Source: GCA-003244245 sp050700115
GTDB lineage: Bacteria; Actinomycetota; Actinomycetes; Mycobacteriales; Pseudonocardiaceae
Assembly: GCA_050700115.1 (NCBI GenBank)
Contig: JBOHGG010000017.1
Coordinates: forward strand, 1-64,000
Direction: 5' to 3'
DNA: 64,000 bases
This document shows positions 1 to 8,349 of the stretch, one piece after another. The position numbers were made by a program, and so were the translations under genes. The notes below the pieces were generated by a model. It was given only the letters and a program-made list of their open reading frames with translations, was not told the origin of the DNA and did not search any database. Every line of letters starts with the position of its first letter. Within the stretch, counting starts at the first letter, position 1.

Positions 1-2
1 AC

Positions 3-86
3 GACCACCAACGCCGCCAGGCCATCCGCAACCTGGAAAAGCTCGGCTACAAGGTCACCCTGGAGCAGACACACCCCGCCGCATAG
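3..86 (+). CDS. C-terminal tail of an unidentified protein (partial, left edge)
   Basis: An open frame enters from the left edge and ends at TAG 84-86. It encodes 27 residues, rich in Arg, Gln and Leu, with a '..KLGYKVTLE..' ending. This kind of tail is reminiscent of the C-terminus of some actinobacterial transposases, but the fragment is too short to assign. It is followed by a strong hairpin at 140-177. Confidence 0.35.
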   Translation, partial: DHQRRQAIRNLEKLGYKVTLEQTHPAA

Positions 87-139
87 CTACCAGCCCTCGC
101 TCACCGTTATTTTCTGAGCAGAACGCGGTAATCGGGCTA

Positions 140-177
140 CCGGGAGGCGCGTTCTGCATCCAGAACGCGCCTCCCGG
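140..177. terminator. Perfect 17-bp hairpin between convergent genes
   Basis: Arms 140-156 and 161-177 are perfect complements around a 4-nt loop (catc). No T-run follows. The hairpin sits directly between the frame ending at 86 and the convergent VOC gene ending at 178, so a bidirectional terminator is the simplest reading. Confidence 0.7.
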
Positions 178-1068
178 CTAGGGCTGGAGCAGTTGGAAGG
201 GGATTCCTTGGTTGTCGGTGCACTCGGCGATGCGGCCGTAGGGTTGTTGCTGCGGCTCGCCGGCCTGGCCGCCGTGGTCGCGGACTGCGGCCAGCGCGGC
301 CGGCAGGTCGTCGACCTGGTAGACCGGCTCGATCCCGGTCCGGTCCGCGCTGCCGTGCATCCCGGCCGGCGGGTAGGTGCCCTCGATGTGCCAGCCGTCC
401 TCCACCCGGCCGGGGCGCAACGTCCAGCCCAGCACGGCACCGTAGAACGCCCGGGCCCGCTCGGTGTCCGCCACATTGTGCGTCAGGTAGGCGAGGTCGC
501 CGTGGCTGGGAGTAGGCGTTGCGGCCGGTGACGACGAGATCATCCAGCGGTGCCCGGAGGGGTCGACGACGACGGCGTTGCGGCCGTAGTCGTAATCGGT
601 GGCAGCCCGCTCCAGCCGGGCGCCCGCCTCGACGGCGTCGCGCACGGTGGCATCCACCGCGCCCGGCTCGGACACCCGCAGGTACAGCGACTGGCTGGCG
701 CCGCCGCGGGTCCGCGGGGACAGCAGACCGATCTCGGCGAACTCGTCGGCGAGCATCAGCACGGAATCGCCGATGGCCAGCTCGGCGTGCCCGATCCGGC
801 CGTCCTCCATCACGATCGGCTCACCTCGGCGTCGCGCGCCGAACGCCTGCTCGTAGAAGCTCAACGCGCTGCGGGCGTCATTCACGGCGATATAGCAACC
901 AAGAGTGTGCTGGGGGATTTCGACGGTGGTGGTCATGGGTGTTCCTTCCGGGGCGAGCAGGGCGCGCTCCAGCCGGGAGCGCAGCTCGGCGGTGAATGCC
1001 GGGTCGGGTTCGACCGGCGTGATCGGCTCACCGAGGGCCCGGAATGGATCGGAGCGCGGATCGGTCAT
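178..1068 (-). CDS. Two-domain VOC (glyoxalase/bleomycin-resistance-like) protein
   Basis: A 296-residue protein. After a ~45-residue N-terminal extension it has two tandem vicinal-oxygen-chelate domains. The first (about residues 50-180) looks like a PhnB/AraC-type VOC unit with 'FYEQAFGA' and 'DPSGHRWMI'. The second (about 190-296) has 'FYGAVLGW' and a C-terminal 'NQGIPFQLLQ'. VOC proteins bind metals and act as dioxygenases, isomerases or resistance proteins; the substrate cannot be read here. Its ATG overlaps the stop of the upstream sigma factor (ATGA at 1065-1068), so the two are translationally coupled. In related actinomycetes such pairs link an ECF-type sigma factor to a small enzyme. 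An internal ATG at about residue 45 is an alternative start. Confidence 0.85.
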   Translation of the reverse strand: MTDPRSDPFRALGEPITPVEPDPAFTAELRSRLERALLAPEGTPMTTTVEIPQHTLGCYIAVNDARSALSFYEQAFGARRRGEPIVMEDGRIGHAELAIGDSVLMLADEFAEIGLLSPRTRGGASQSLYLRVSEPGAVDATVRDAVEAGARLERAATDYDYGRNAVVVDPSGHRWMISSSPAATPTPSHGDLAYLTHNVADTERARAFYGAVLGWTLRPGRVEDGWHIEGTYPPAGMHGSADRTGIEPVYQVDDLPAALAAVRDHGGQAGEPQQQPYGRIAECTDNQGIPFQLLQP

Positions 1069-1589
1069 CGCACACCCTCCGGGTCGTCGTAGGCCACGCG
1101 GAACGCGGTACGGGCGCGGACCAGCAGAGCCTCGGTGGCATGCACGGTGCGTCCGAGGTGCTCGGCGACCTGCGCGACCGGTAGGTCATCGAGATAGCGC
1201 AGGGTGAGCGCGGCCCGGTGGTGCGGGCCCAGCGCGTCGAGCACCTGATGGGCCACCACGATGTCGATCTCGACGTCCCACGGATCGTCGATCTCGTAAC
1301 CGGCCGTCTGCACCAGCCGCAGACCCCGTTGCTCGCGTTCAGCCCGCCGCCAATGGTCGGCGAGTTTGTGCCGGGCCACCCCGATCAGCCAGCCAGGGGT
1401 GATCGGTGGCGTCGGCTGGCGACGGGCCGCCGTGACCGCCGCGAGGAACGTCTCCGCGGTGAGGTCCTGGGCCAGCGTGCGATCCCGGCAGCGGGACAGC
1501 AGGTAGCCGTGGACCTGGGGCAGCGCGGTGTCGTAGATCTCCAGCAGCCCCAGCGCCGGGTCCGGCCGCACCCGTGGTTGCCCGCTCAC
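1065..1589 (-). CDS. ECF-family RNA polymerase sigma factor
   Basis: A 174-residue protein with a sigma region 2 (about residues 15-70, 'AQDLTAETFLAAV') and a sigma region 4 helix-turn-helix near the C-terminus ('LTLRYLDDLPVAQVAEHLG'). This is the size and layout of extracytoplasmic-function sigma factors. The GTG at 1589 was chosen because homology begins within a few residues of it; the frame stays open further upstream but that stretch is Arg-rich junk. No anti-sigma factor is adjacent; instead the gene is coupled by an ATGA overlap to the VOC gene, which may be its target or partner. Confidence 0.85.
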   Translation of the reverse strand: MSGQPRVRPDPALGLLEIYDTALPQVHGYLLSRCRDRTLAQDLTAETFLAAVTAARRQPTPPITPGWLIGVARHKLADHWRRAEREQRGLRLVQTAGYEIDDPWDVEIDIVVAHQVLDALGPHHRAALTLRYLDDLPVAQVAEHLGRTVHATEALLVRARTAFRVAYDDPEGVR

Positions 1590-1639
1590 ACTCTCATCGT
1601 CGCTTGGGGAGCCGGTTCTCCGACGGGCACACCCACGGG

Positions 1640-3310
1640 TTATCCACAGACGGCGCCTTCTGCGGCGGAGCCGACCAGCCGGGCGTACTTGGCGAGCACG
1701 CCGCGTAGCGGGCGTTCGGGGGCCTTCCACTCCTGGCGGCGCCGCTGCAACTCCGAGGCGTCGACCTGCAGGTTCAGCTCGCGGCGGTCCATGTCCAGCA
1801 CGATCGGGTCGCCGTCGCGGACCAGCGCGATCGGCCCGCCGTGGGCCGCCTCGGGCGCCACGTGCCCGACACACAGGCCGGTGGTGCCCCCGGAGAAGCG
1901 CCCGTCGGTGAGCAGCAGGACGTCCTTGCCCAAGCCGGCGCCCTTGATCGCGCCGGTGACCGCGAGCATCTCGCGCATCCCCGGCCCGCCCTGCGGACCC
2001 TCGTACCGGATCACCACCACGTCGCCGGGCTGCAGGTCCCCGATGGCGTCCATTGCGGCCCGCTCGCGGTCAAACACCCGAGCTCGCCCCTCAAAGCGCG
2101 TCGAATCGAAGCCGGCGCTCTTCACCACCGCACCCTCGGGAGCCAGCGAGCCACGCAGGATGGTGATCCCCCCTGTCGGGTGGATCGGGTCAGCGAGGCC
2201 GTGCAGGATCTTCCCGTCCGGGTCGGGCGGGTCCAGTTCGGCGAGGTTCTCGGCGACGGTATGTCCGGTGACGGTGAGGCAGTCGCCGTGCAGCAATCCT
2301 GCGTCCAGCAGCGTCTTCATCACCACTGGCACGCCGCCGACATGATCGACAGCGGCCATCACGTGCCTACCGAAGGGTTTGACGTCGGCCAGATGCGGCA
2401 CCCTGTCGCCCACCCGGTTGAAGTCGTCCAGCTCCAGCGCCACCCCGGCCTCGTTCGCGATGGCCATCAGGTGCAGCACTGCGTTGGTCGAGCCACCGAA
2501 GGCCATCACCACCGCGATCGCGTTCTCGAACGCCGGGCGGGTGAGGATTTGCCGTGCGGTGATCCCGCGGGCAATGAGATCCACCACGGCGGACCCGCTG
2601 GCCCGGGCGAACCCGTCGCGGCGCCGGTCCACCGCCGGCGGGCTGGCCGAGCCGGGCAGCGACATGCCCAGCGCCTCGGCCGCACAGGCCATCGTGTTCG
2701 CGGTGTACATGCCGGCGCAGGCACCCTCGCCAGGACAGATCGCCCGCTCGATCGCATCGACGTCGGCCCGGCTGATCAGACCACGGGCGCAGGCCCCCAC
2801 CGCCTCGAAGGCGTCGATGATGGTGACCTCGCGATCGCCCACCCGGCCGGGCAGGATCGTGCCCCCGTAGAGGAACACCGCCGCCAGGTCCAGCCGGGCA
2901 GCGGCCATCAGCATCCCGGGCAGGCTCTTGTCGCAGCCGGCCAGCAGCACCGTGCCGTCCAGCCGCTCGGCCTCCACCACGGTCTCCACCGAGTCGGCGA
3001 TCAGCTCGCGGGAGACCAGCGAGTAGTGCATCCCGACGTGTCCCATGGAGATGCCGTCAGACACCGAGATGGTGCCGAACTCCATCGGGAAACCCCCGGC
3101 GGCGTGCACGCCTTCCTTGCTGGCCTTGGCGAGCCGGTCCAGGGACAGGTTGCACGGGGTGATCTCGTTCCAGGACGAGGCGACGCCGATCTGCGGCTTG
3201 GCGAAGTCGTCGTCGCCCATGCCGACGGCGCGCAACATGCCCCGGGCTGCGGCACGTTCCAGACCATCGGTGACGTCCCGGCTGCGGGGTTTGAGGTCAG
3301 GCTGGCTCAT
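1640..3310 (-). CDS. ilvD: Dihydroxy-acid dehydratase
   Basis: IlvD converts 2,3-dihydroxy-isovalerate and -methylvalerate to the 2-keto acids in valine/isoleucine synthesis. The 556-residue protein has normal family length and conserved cysteines for the iron-sulfur cluster at about Cys53 ('ITPCNLSL'), Cys126 ('AGCDKSLPG') and Cys198 ('CPGEGACAGMYTANTM'), plus 'GRFSGGT' near the C-terminus. The start at 3310 is preferred over the ATG two codons upstream because AGGAG then lies about 8 nt away. It stands alone, with no other branched-chain gene nearby, and its labile [2Fe-2S] cluster fits the redox theme of the neighbours. Confidence 0.95.
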   Translation of the reverse strand: MSQPDLKPRSRDVTDGLERAAARGMLRAVGMGDDDFAKPQIGVASSWNEITPCNLSLDRLAKASKEGVHAAGGFPMEFGTISVSDGISMGHVGMHYSLVSRELIADSVETVVEAERLDGTVLLAGCDKSLPGMLMAAARLDLAAVFLYGGTILPGRVGDREVTIIDAFEAVGACARGLISRADVDAIERAICPGEGACAGMYTANTMACAAEALGMSLPGSASPPAVDRRRDGFARASGSAVVDLIARGITARQILTRPAFENAIAVVMAFGGSTNAVLHLMAIANEAGVALELDDFNRVGDRVPHLADVKPFGRHVMAAVDHVGGVPVVMKTLLDAGLLHGDCLTVTGHTVAENLAELDPPDPDGKILHGLADPIHPTGGITILRGSLAPEGAVVKSAGFDSTRFEGRARVFDRERAAMDAIGDLQPGDVVVIRYEGPQGGPGMREMLAVTGAIKGAGLGKDVLLLTDGRFSGGTTGLCVGHVAPEAAHGGPIALVRDGDPIVLDMDRRELNLQVDASELQRRRQEWKAPERPLRGVLAKYARLVGSAAEGAVCG

Positions 3311-3369
3311 ACCCATATCCTCCCAGAGTCAGGTATGAGACATCGTGTCCTACCAGCTCGGCTCCGGAG

Positions 3370-3489
3370 TCAGCGACCAGCCCCTGCCACGTCCTGCGAT
3401 CGGCGGATGGCCTCGGCGAGGCGACCGATTCCCTCGTCGATGGACCGCTCTGGCACCCGCGAGTAGCCCACGGCCAGGTGGGACGCGTG
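3370..3489 (-). pseudogene. C-terminal remnant of a MocR-like (GntR/aminotransferase) regulator
   Basis: About 38 codons before the TGA at 3370 read 'HLAVGYSRVPERSIDEGIG' followed by 'RLAEAIRR'. This resembles the last helix of MocR/PdxR-type regulators ('L.LGYA.LP...I..GV..LA'). Nothing upstream in any frame continues the domain: it is replaced by a tandem repeat (3487-3528) and then the ferredoxin-reductase gene. I read it as the stub left after a rearrangement. Confidence 0.5.
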
Positions 3490-3528
3490 TCGTGCTCTTG
3501 TGCACAGTGTGTCGTGCTCTGGTGCACG
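3487..3528. repeat. Tandem pair of a ~20-bp repeat, 22-bp period (locus 1)
   Basis: GTGTCGTGCTCTTGTGCACA (3487-3506) is followed at a 22-bp period by GTGTCGTGCTCTGGTGCACG (3509-3528). The same two-copy arrangement occurs at 28648-28690. The element lies immediately after the stop of a minus-strand gene. Confidence 0.65.
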
Positions 3529-3530
3529 GC

Positions 3531-4787
3531 CTATCGCAAGTTCTTGACAGTGTCGACCAGCGGCACGGCGGGGTCGCCGAGCCGGTGGCGGTCGACGGGA
3601 ACTCCGCTGAGGATCAGGTCCTGCACGGGCGCGATGCCCTCGTCCCACAGGTTGACGTGCATCCCGGCGACGACCCGGTCGTCGGCCAGCCAGAACGCAT
3701 GAAACGCCTGCGCTCCGAGATCGCCGCGGGTAATGAGCGTGTCGTACCCGCCGGGAGGGAACCACCCGGCGAACTCCATGCCGACGTCGTATTGGTCGGT
3801 GAAGAAGTACGGCACACGGTCATAGCTGACCTGGTGGCCGAGCATCGAGCGGGCCGCGGCCGGTCCACCGTGCAGCGCGTTGGCCCAGTGCTCGACGCGG
3901 ATCCTCGTGCGATACAGCGGGTTGACCGCGTTGGCGACGTCGCCGGCGGCGTAGACGTCGGGGTCGTCGGTACGCAGCGCGGCGTCGACGAGGACACCGT
4001 CGTCGACGGCCAGACCGGCCTGCTCGGCCAGTTCGGTGTTGGGCTGGGCTCCCACACCGACGATGACGACGTCGGTGGGGATCTCGCTGCCGTCGTCGGT
4101 GACCACCGCGGTGACCCGCCCGGTGCCGCGCAGCTCGGTCACCGCCGTGCCGAGCCGGACGTCGACGCCGTGCTCGCGGTGCACCTGGGCGAAGAACCCA
4201 CCGATCACGAGGCCGCCAGCCCCGGGGCCGAACGCGGCCTGTAGCGGTGTGGGCCGCGGCTCGATGACGGTGACCTCGCAGCCGTACTCCCGGGCGGCGG
4301 CCGCGGTCTCCAGCCCGATCCAGCCGGCACCTACCACGACAACCCGGCCGCTGCTGCGGATGGCCGCACGCAACCGCTCGGAATCCTCGATCCGGCGCAG
4401 GTAGTGCACGCCGTCCAATTCGGCACCGGGGAGATCCAGCCGGCGCGGCGACGCGCCGGTCGCCAGCAACAGCTTGCTGTACCCGAGCCGGTCGCCATCA
4501 TCCAGCTGCACCTGGTGGCTGGCCCGGTCCAGGCTGGTCACCCGGCGACCCAGCTGTAGCTCCACGGAGTTCTCGGCGTACCAGCCCTGCTCGTGGACGT
4601 AGAGCTTGGCTTTGTCCTGCTTGCCCAGCAGGTATCCCTTCGACAGCGGGGGCCGCTCGTAGGGCCGTTCGGCCTCGTCGCCGATGAGCACGATCCGGCC
4701 GGTGAAGCCCTCCTCGCGCAGTGCCTGGGCCGCCATCGCTGCGGCCAGGCTGGCGCCGACGATCACGAATGTCTGCTCGGTGGTCAT
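3531..4787 (-). CDS. FAD-dependent ferredoxin/rubredoxin-type reductase
   Basis: A 418-residue pyridine nucleotide-disulfide oxidoreductase of the ferredoxin-NAD(P)H reductase type that serves P450s or dioxygenases. It has an N-terminal FAD-binding fold ('FVIVGASLAAAMAAQALR', with GASLAA replacing the usual GxGxxG), an internal NAD-binding fold ('VVVGAGWIGLETAAAA'), the second FAD contact 'YAAGDVANAVNP', and a C-terminal reductase domain ('VPYFFTDQYD'). The start at 4787 has GAAGAAGG about 6 nt upstream. It is the last gene of a DoxX-patatin-reductase operon. No ferredoxin or P450 is adjacent, so the electron acceptor is unknown. Confidence 0.9.
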   Translation of the reverse strand: MTTEQTFVIVGASLAAAMAAQALREEGFTGRIVLIGDEAERPYERPPLSKGYLLGKQDKAKLYVHEQGWYAENSVELQLGRRVTSLDRASHQVQLDDGDRLGYSKLLLATGASPRRLDLPGAELDGVHYLRRIEDSERLRAAIRSSGRVVVVGAGWIGLETAAAAREYGCEVTVIEPRPTPLQAAFGPGAGGLVIGGFFAQVHREHGVDVRLGTAVTELRGTGRVTAVVTDDGSEIPTDVVIVGVGAQPNTELAEQAGLAVDDGVLVDAALRTDDPDVYAAGDVANAVNPLYRTRIRVEHWANALHGGPAAARSMLGHQVSYDRVPYFFTDQYDVGMEFAGWFPPGGYDTLITRGDLGAQAFHAFWLADDRVVAGMHVNLWDEGIAPVQDLILSGVPVDRHRLGDPAVPLVDTVKNLR

Positions 4788-4800
4788 GGGAGCCTTCTTC

Positions 4801-5712
4801 CTATCCGATCGGGATGGTGCCCGCGCGCGGGCAGTCGTGGCTGGCAGTGTCGTGCCTGGGCCGGTGGCTGTGCATCGACAGGAACCGCTCGGGGTGCGGC
4901 AGTCGGTCGCCGCCATCGGCGAGCCAGGCGCTGGTGGCCCGGTATGCCCGCCCGATCAGCTCCTCGGCTCGGGTGAAATCCAGCGGCGACACCGTCACCG
5001 GGCATAGCGGCGGGAGCACATGCAGGTCGGTCCGCCCGCGGAGGTGGGCTACTTCCAGCAGCAGTTGGCGCTGGATGAGCAGCGACAGGGCATGCACCGC
5101 CGCGCCCAGCGCCCCGGGAGGAACACGTGTCAGCGCGCAGGCGTGCCCGGCGGGCAACAGGTAGACCTCATCGGCGCCCAGCGCCACGGCCTGGGAGATT
5201 CCGCCGCTGGCGGCCATCCCGCCGTCGCAGAGCACCATGCCGTCGAACTCCACGGCGGGAAAGACGGCGGGGACGGCGGTGCTGGCCAGCACCGCGGACA
5301 CGGCATCCCCGGTGGACAGGCATACCTGTTGACCGGTGAGCATGTTGGTCGCGATCAGGTGGAGGGGGACGGTAGCGTCCTGGAGCCGCCGGTAGTCCAG
5401 GTTGCCGGCGATCAGTTGACGCAGTGGGTCGCTGGAACACAGTGAGGGTCGCCGGCCCGTCACGGCCAGCATCTGCCGGAGCGGGTCGACGGGGAAGACG
5501 TCCTGGCGGCGCACCCGACGCCACAGCCGGGCCAGCCCGTCGACGGCATCCGCGGTCATCCCCCGCCCGCCGAGGTAGGCCGCGTTCACAGCACCCACTG
5601 ACGTGCCGACCAGCAGGTCCGGGACGACTCGCCGCTCCCGCAGGGCGGCCAGCATCCCGACCTGGACCGCCCCCATGTTGCCACCCCCCGTGAGGACGAA
5701 CGCTGTGGTCAT
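4801..5712 (-). CDS. Patatin-like phospholipase (RssA type)
   Basis: A 303-residue patatin-fold lipid acyl hydrolase. Visible motifs are the oxyanion loop 'GGGNMG' (about residue 9), the nucleophile elbow 'GTSVG' (Ser about 38) and the catalytic 'DGG' Asp (about residue 164), so the Ser-Asp dyad is complete. The His-rich C-terminal tail (after residue 270) is not part of the domain. The RBS GGAGGAG lies before the ATG at 5712. It sits between DoxX (30 bp upstream) and the reductase (13 bp downstream) and shares their promoter, pointing to a membrane-lipid/redox stress role; that role is inferred. Confidence 0.88.
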   Translation of the reverse strand: MTTAFVLTGGGNMGAVQVGMLAALRERRVVPDLLVGTSVGAVNAAYLGGRGMTADAVDGLARLWRRVRRQDVFPVDPLRQMLAVTGRRPSLCSSDPLRQLIAGNLDYRRLQDATVPLHLIATNMLTGQQVCLSTGDAVSAVLASTAVPAVFPAVEFDGMVLCDGGMAASGGISQAVALGADEVYLLPAGHACALTRVPPGALGAAVHALSLLIQRQLLLEVAHLRGRTDLHVLPPLCPVTVSPLDFTRAEELIGRAYRATSAWLADGGDRLPHPERFLSMHSHRPRHDTASHDCPRAGTIPIG

Positions 5713-5741
5713 CGTGTCTCCTCCAGATACGGACGCGGGCG

Positions 5742-6182
5742 TCAGGTGCTGGACGTGCGCCGTCCGGGTGCGTAGCGGGTGGCCAGCCGGGCCAGCGCCA
5801 CCGCGCCGACGAGCAGCCCGAAGTCACGCAGTGCGATGTCGAAGTAGCCGGGGAAGGTCAGCAGGTTGACGATGATCCCGGCCAGCCAGGCGGCTACCAG
5901 CCAGGCCCCGAACCGCGGCGCTATCGCGACCGCGATCCCGGCCACGATCTCGATCACGCCTACGGCATACATCGCCTGCTGTGCGGTGCCGGGCACGATG
6001 TCAGTGATCCACGGGGCCAGGTAGGTCGGCCAGTCCACGAGCAGGTTCGCGAACTTGTCGAGCCCGAACAGGATCGGTGCCACGGTGAACACCGTGCGCA
6101 GCAGCAGGAATGCCTGGTACGCCGGGTCGGACCGGGCGGCCGGGTGGGCAGTGGTTGATGTCGACACATCAGTGGTGGCCAT
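5742..6182 (-). CDS. DoxX-like integral membrane protein
   Basis: A 146-residue protein with four predicted membrane helices starting near residues 24, 70, 92 and 120. The N-terminal 'LLRTVFTVAPILFGLDKFAN' pattern is typical of DoxX/SURF4-like proteins, which are often found in redox or oxidative-stress operons. It is the first gene of the three-gene operon. Its Shine-Dalgarno GAAGGAG overlaps one arm of the 32-bp inverted repeat at 6192-6223, so repressor binding or RNA folding there could block both transcription and translation. Confidence 0.8.
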   Translation of the reverse strand: MATTDVSTSTTAHPAARSDPAYQAFLLLRTVFTVAPILFGLDKFANLLVDWPTYLAPWITDIVPGTAQQAMYAVGVIEIVAGIAVAIAPRFGAWLVAAWLAGIIVNLLTFPGYFDIALRDFGLLVGAVALARLATRYAPGRRTSST

Positions 6183-6191
6183 CAGAAGCTC

Positions 6192-6223
6192 CTTCTAAAG
6201 ACAGTAGACTCTATCTTTAGAAG
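6192..6223. promoter_or_regulatory. Inverted-repeat operator TCTAAAG-N14-CTTTAGA
   Basis: Perfect 10-bp arms, CTTCTAAAGA (6192-6201) and TCTTTAGAAG (6214-6223), flank 12 nt. The core TCTAAAG (6194-6200), N14, CTTTAGA (6215-6221) matches the site at 27894-27921 in sequence and spacing; that site lies in front of a SufR-like regulator gene. The right-hand flank of the DoxX start codon, including its Shine-Dalgarno, is inside the repeat. Confidence 0.7.
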
Positions 6224-6320
6224 CTAGCCGCCACGGCGCGTTTCGTCAAGAGTGGTTGTTTTTAGATTGAGAGTGGCTGCCAGCTTCACGGCGCGCTCAC
6301 CTCCTCCAAGACCGCCAGCG

Positions 6321-7415
6321 TCACCCGCACGCGGCGGCGAGGCGGGCTTCGATGGCGGCGAGCAGCGTGGCCAGATCGGCGTCGAAGGCTGCCAGGCCGT
6401 CGGCAAGCAACCGCTCGGCCACCGCCTCGAGGTCGACGCCAGCCGCGGGGAGCAGGGCCAGGGTCGCCTCCGTATCTTCCAGGGTGTCGAGCACGGCGCG
6501 GGGCCGCACTCGTCCGTGGTCCCGGAAAGCGTCCAGCGTTGCCTCGGGCATGGTGTTGACGGTGTCGGGGCCGACGAGCTCCTCGACGTAGACCACGTCG
6601 GAGTAGGCCGGGTTCTTGGTCCCGGTCGAGGCCCACAGCGGACGCTGCGGGCGTGCGCCGGCGGCGGCCAGGCGCTCCCAGCGCTCGCCGGAGAACAGGC
6701 ACCGAAAGCGGTGGTAGGCGGCGCGGGCGTTGGCGATCGCCGCCCGACCGCGCAACGGCGAATCCTCCCCCAGGGCGGCGTCGACGGCGGTGTCCACCCG
6801 GGACACGAAAAACGACGCCACCGATGCGACCGAGCCGAGCGGCAAGCCCGCGTGGAGTCGACGTTCGAGCCCGGCGAGGTAGGCCTCGGCTACCGCCTCG
6901 TAGGCGGCGACCGAGAACAGCAGGGTGATGTTCACGTTGACCCCAGCGGCGGTCAGCTCCTCGACCGCAGCGGGTGCCTCCGGGGTGCCGGGCACCTTGA
7001 TCATGATGTTGGGCTTGGCGATGCGCTTCACCAGCTTGCGGGCGGCGCTCACTGAGCCGGCCGCGTCGTGGGCCAGGGCTGGCTCCAGCTCGAAGGACAC
7101 GAACCCGTCGGCCCCGGCGGTGGCGTCGAAGGTGGGGCGGAAGGCATCGGCGGCCATGGCCACGTCGACCAGGGCGAGGTCGTAGAACACATCACGGGGA
7201 TCGTGGCGGCCCTTGTCCGCCAGCTCGGCGATGGCCTGATCGTAGTCGGTGGAGCCGCCGATAGCCTTGGCGAAGATCGTGGGGTTGGAGGTCACGCCAC
7301 TGACCCGGTCCTCGCGGATCAGCCGCTCCAGGCCACCACCGGTGATCATCCCCCGGCGCAGGAAGTCGAGCCAGACGCTCTGGCTGGCCTCGTGCAGTCG
7401 CTCCAGCGGGTTCAT
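6321..7415 (-). CDS. tal: Transaldolase
   Basis: A 364-residue transaldolase of the long actinobacterial type, transferring dihydroxyacetone between sedoheptulose-7-P/fructose-6-P and glyceraldehyde-3-P/erythrose-4-P. It has 'SGVTSNPTIFAKAI' near residue 40, the Schiff-base lysine in 'NIMIKVPGT' and 'LWASTGTKNPAY' late in the chain. GAGGAGG precedes the ATG at 7415, which overlaps the stop of the STAS gene (ATGA). It is the last gene of a coupled operon that begins with a truncated sedoheptulose-phosphate isomerase-like frame. There is no transketolase or other pentose-phosphate gene nearby. Confidence 0.93.
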   Translation of the reverse strand: MNPLERLHEASQSVWLDFLRRGMITGGGLERLIREDRVSGVTSNPTIFAKAIGGSTDYDQAIAELADKGRHDPRDVFYDLALVDVAMAADAFRPTFDATAGADGFVSFELEPALAHDAAGSVSAARKLVKRIAKPNIMIKVPGTPEAPAAVEELTAAGVNVNITLLFSVAAYEAVAEAYLAGLERRLHAGLPLGSVASVASFFVSRVDTAVDAALGEDSPLRGRAAIANARAAYHRFRCLFSGERWERLAAAGARPQRPLWASTGTKNPAYSDVVYVEELVGPDTVNTMPEATLDAFRDHGRVRPRAVLDTLEDTEATLALLPAAGVDLEAVAERLLADGLAAFDADLATLLAAIEARLAAACG

Positions 7416-7969
7416 CCTGACCTCCTCGTTGCGTTGAGCGGTCCCCCGCCCGTTACGTCGCCCCACTCCCGGGATGGGCGTGGGAGCGCCGCGACCACTG
7501 CGTCCGCTGTCGGATTGAGGCTCAGCAGCTGCGCCAGACCCATGACGTGCAGCGGGCGGCGTACCGCATCGTGCTCGGCCCCGACGATGTACAGCTTCGT
7601 CCCGCGCGCCGTGGCCTGCTGGTGCAGCGCCAGCAGGACCGTCAGGCCCTGGGGACCCAGGACACTCACGCTGCCCAGGTCGATGACGACGTGCGGCGCT
7701 CGGTTGAGCTGCTTGCCCGCCAGCTCGGCCAACAGCGGCGCGTTCAACCTGTCCACCGTGCCGCTCACCCGTACGATCACCACGTCCGGTCTCGGCGCGT
7801 GTAGCCGCAGATCCAGCAGCTCCGGCTCGCCGCCGCCGGCCCGGAGCCGGAACCCCGATCTCTCACCGGGGGCCTGGCGAACGGGCCGCTCCCGCCGACT
7901 GTGTGCAGGGGCCGTCCCGTGGCGCCGCGGTGGTGCGGCTGATCCAGGGCGCCCGCCCGCGCTTGTCAT
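7412..7969 (-). CDS. STAS-domain protein (anti-sigma-factor-antagonist-like)
   Basis: A 185-residue protein. The first ~75 residues are Arg/Pro/Ala-rich and probably disordered. The rest is a STAS fold with 'VVIVRVSGTVDRLNAPLL', a hydrophobic strand and 'VVIDLGSVSVLGPQGL', the position where SpoIIAA-type antagonists carry the phosphorylatable Ser. Here the motif reads 'SVSVLGPQG', so Ser is present at -4 but not in the canonical 'DSSG' context. It overlaps both neighbours by ATGA. It may act in a stress partner-switch; no RsbW-type kinase is present in the window. Confidence 0.75.
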   Translation of the reverse strand: MTSAGGRPGSAAPPRRHGTAPAHSRRERPVRQAPGERSGFRLRAGGGEPELLDLRLHAPRPDVVIVRVSGTVDRLNAPLLAELAGKQLNRAPHVVIDLGSVSVLGPQGLTVLLALHQQATARGTKLYIVGAEHDAVRRPLHVMGLAQLLSLNPTADAVVAALPRPSREWGDVTGGGPLNATRRSG

Positions 7970-8277
7970 GTCGAGCCCAGTGCCAGCTGGGTGAGTTCCC
8001 ACAGCACGTGGTAGGTGGTGACCTGGACCTCTTTGACCACTCGTGAATCCTCGGAGTGCGCGATCAGCACGTGGTCCAGCCCGGCGATTCGGGCGATCTG
8101 GCCGCCGTCGCCGCCGACCAGCGCCACGGTCAGCATGCCCGCGTCGTGAGCAGTGCCCAGCGCGCGAGCGACGTTGGGACACTCGCCGTCCGCGTCTTTG
8201 CCCAGCGCCCTGGTTGGCTCCGTGCGTCGCGCGAAAGCCCGATCCACCTGCGCACCCATCACCTCGGCGACCACCAC
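7966..8277 (-). CDS. Truncated SIS-domain (GmhA-like sugar isomerase) protein
   Basis: A 103-residue frame whose last ~65 residues match the C-terminal half of sedoheptulose-7-phosphate isomerases: 'CPNVARALGTAHDAGMLTVA', 'GGDGGQIAR' and the closing helix 'YHVLWELTQL'. The N-terminal half of the domain, with the sugar-phosphate-binding 'GNGGS' loop, is missing and replaced by ~35 unrelated residues. GTG at 8277 is assumed as start. It heads the operon with STAS and transaldolase. Catalysis is unlikely; a regulatory leftover or pseudogene is more probable. Confidence 0.6.
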   Translation of the reverse strand: MVVAEVMGAQVDRAFARRTEPTRALGKDADGECPNVARALGTAHDAGMLTVALVGGDGGQIARIAGLDHVLIAHSEDSRVVKEVQVTTYHVLWELTQLALGST

Positions 8278-8305
8278 TGTCCGCCTCTCCTGTCGAGTTT
8301 GTTTA

Positions 8306-8336
8306 TACGATAATCATAGTTTTTACCATAGTCGTA
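8306..8336. promoter_or_regulatory. Candidate operator in divergent promoter region
   Basis: The AT-rich spacer between the SIS-domain gene and the divergent regulator contains TACGA (8306-8310) facing TCGTA (8332-8336), and a direct repeat CATAGT-N6-CATAGT (8315-8332). It lies 14 bp before the regulator start. Auto-regulation by the SufR-like protein is a guess from position. Confidence 0.4.
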
Positions 8337-8349
8337 GTATCTTGTCGGC

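Noticed and set aside
1590..1874. N-terminal extension of the first sigma factor
   Set aside because: The extra ~95 residues are Arg/Pro-rich and antisense to the end of ilvD; GTG 1589 gives the normal ECF length.
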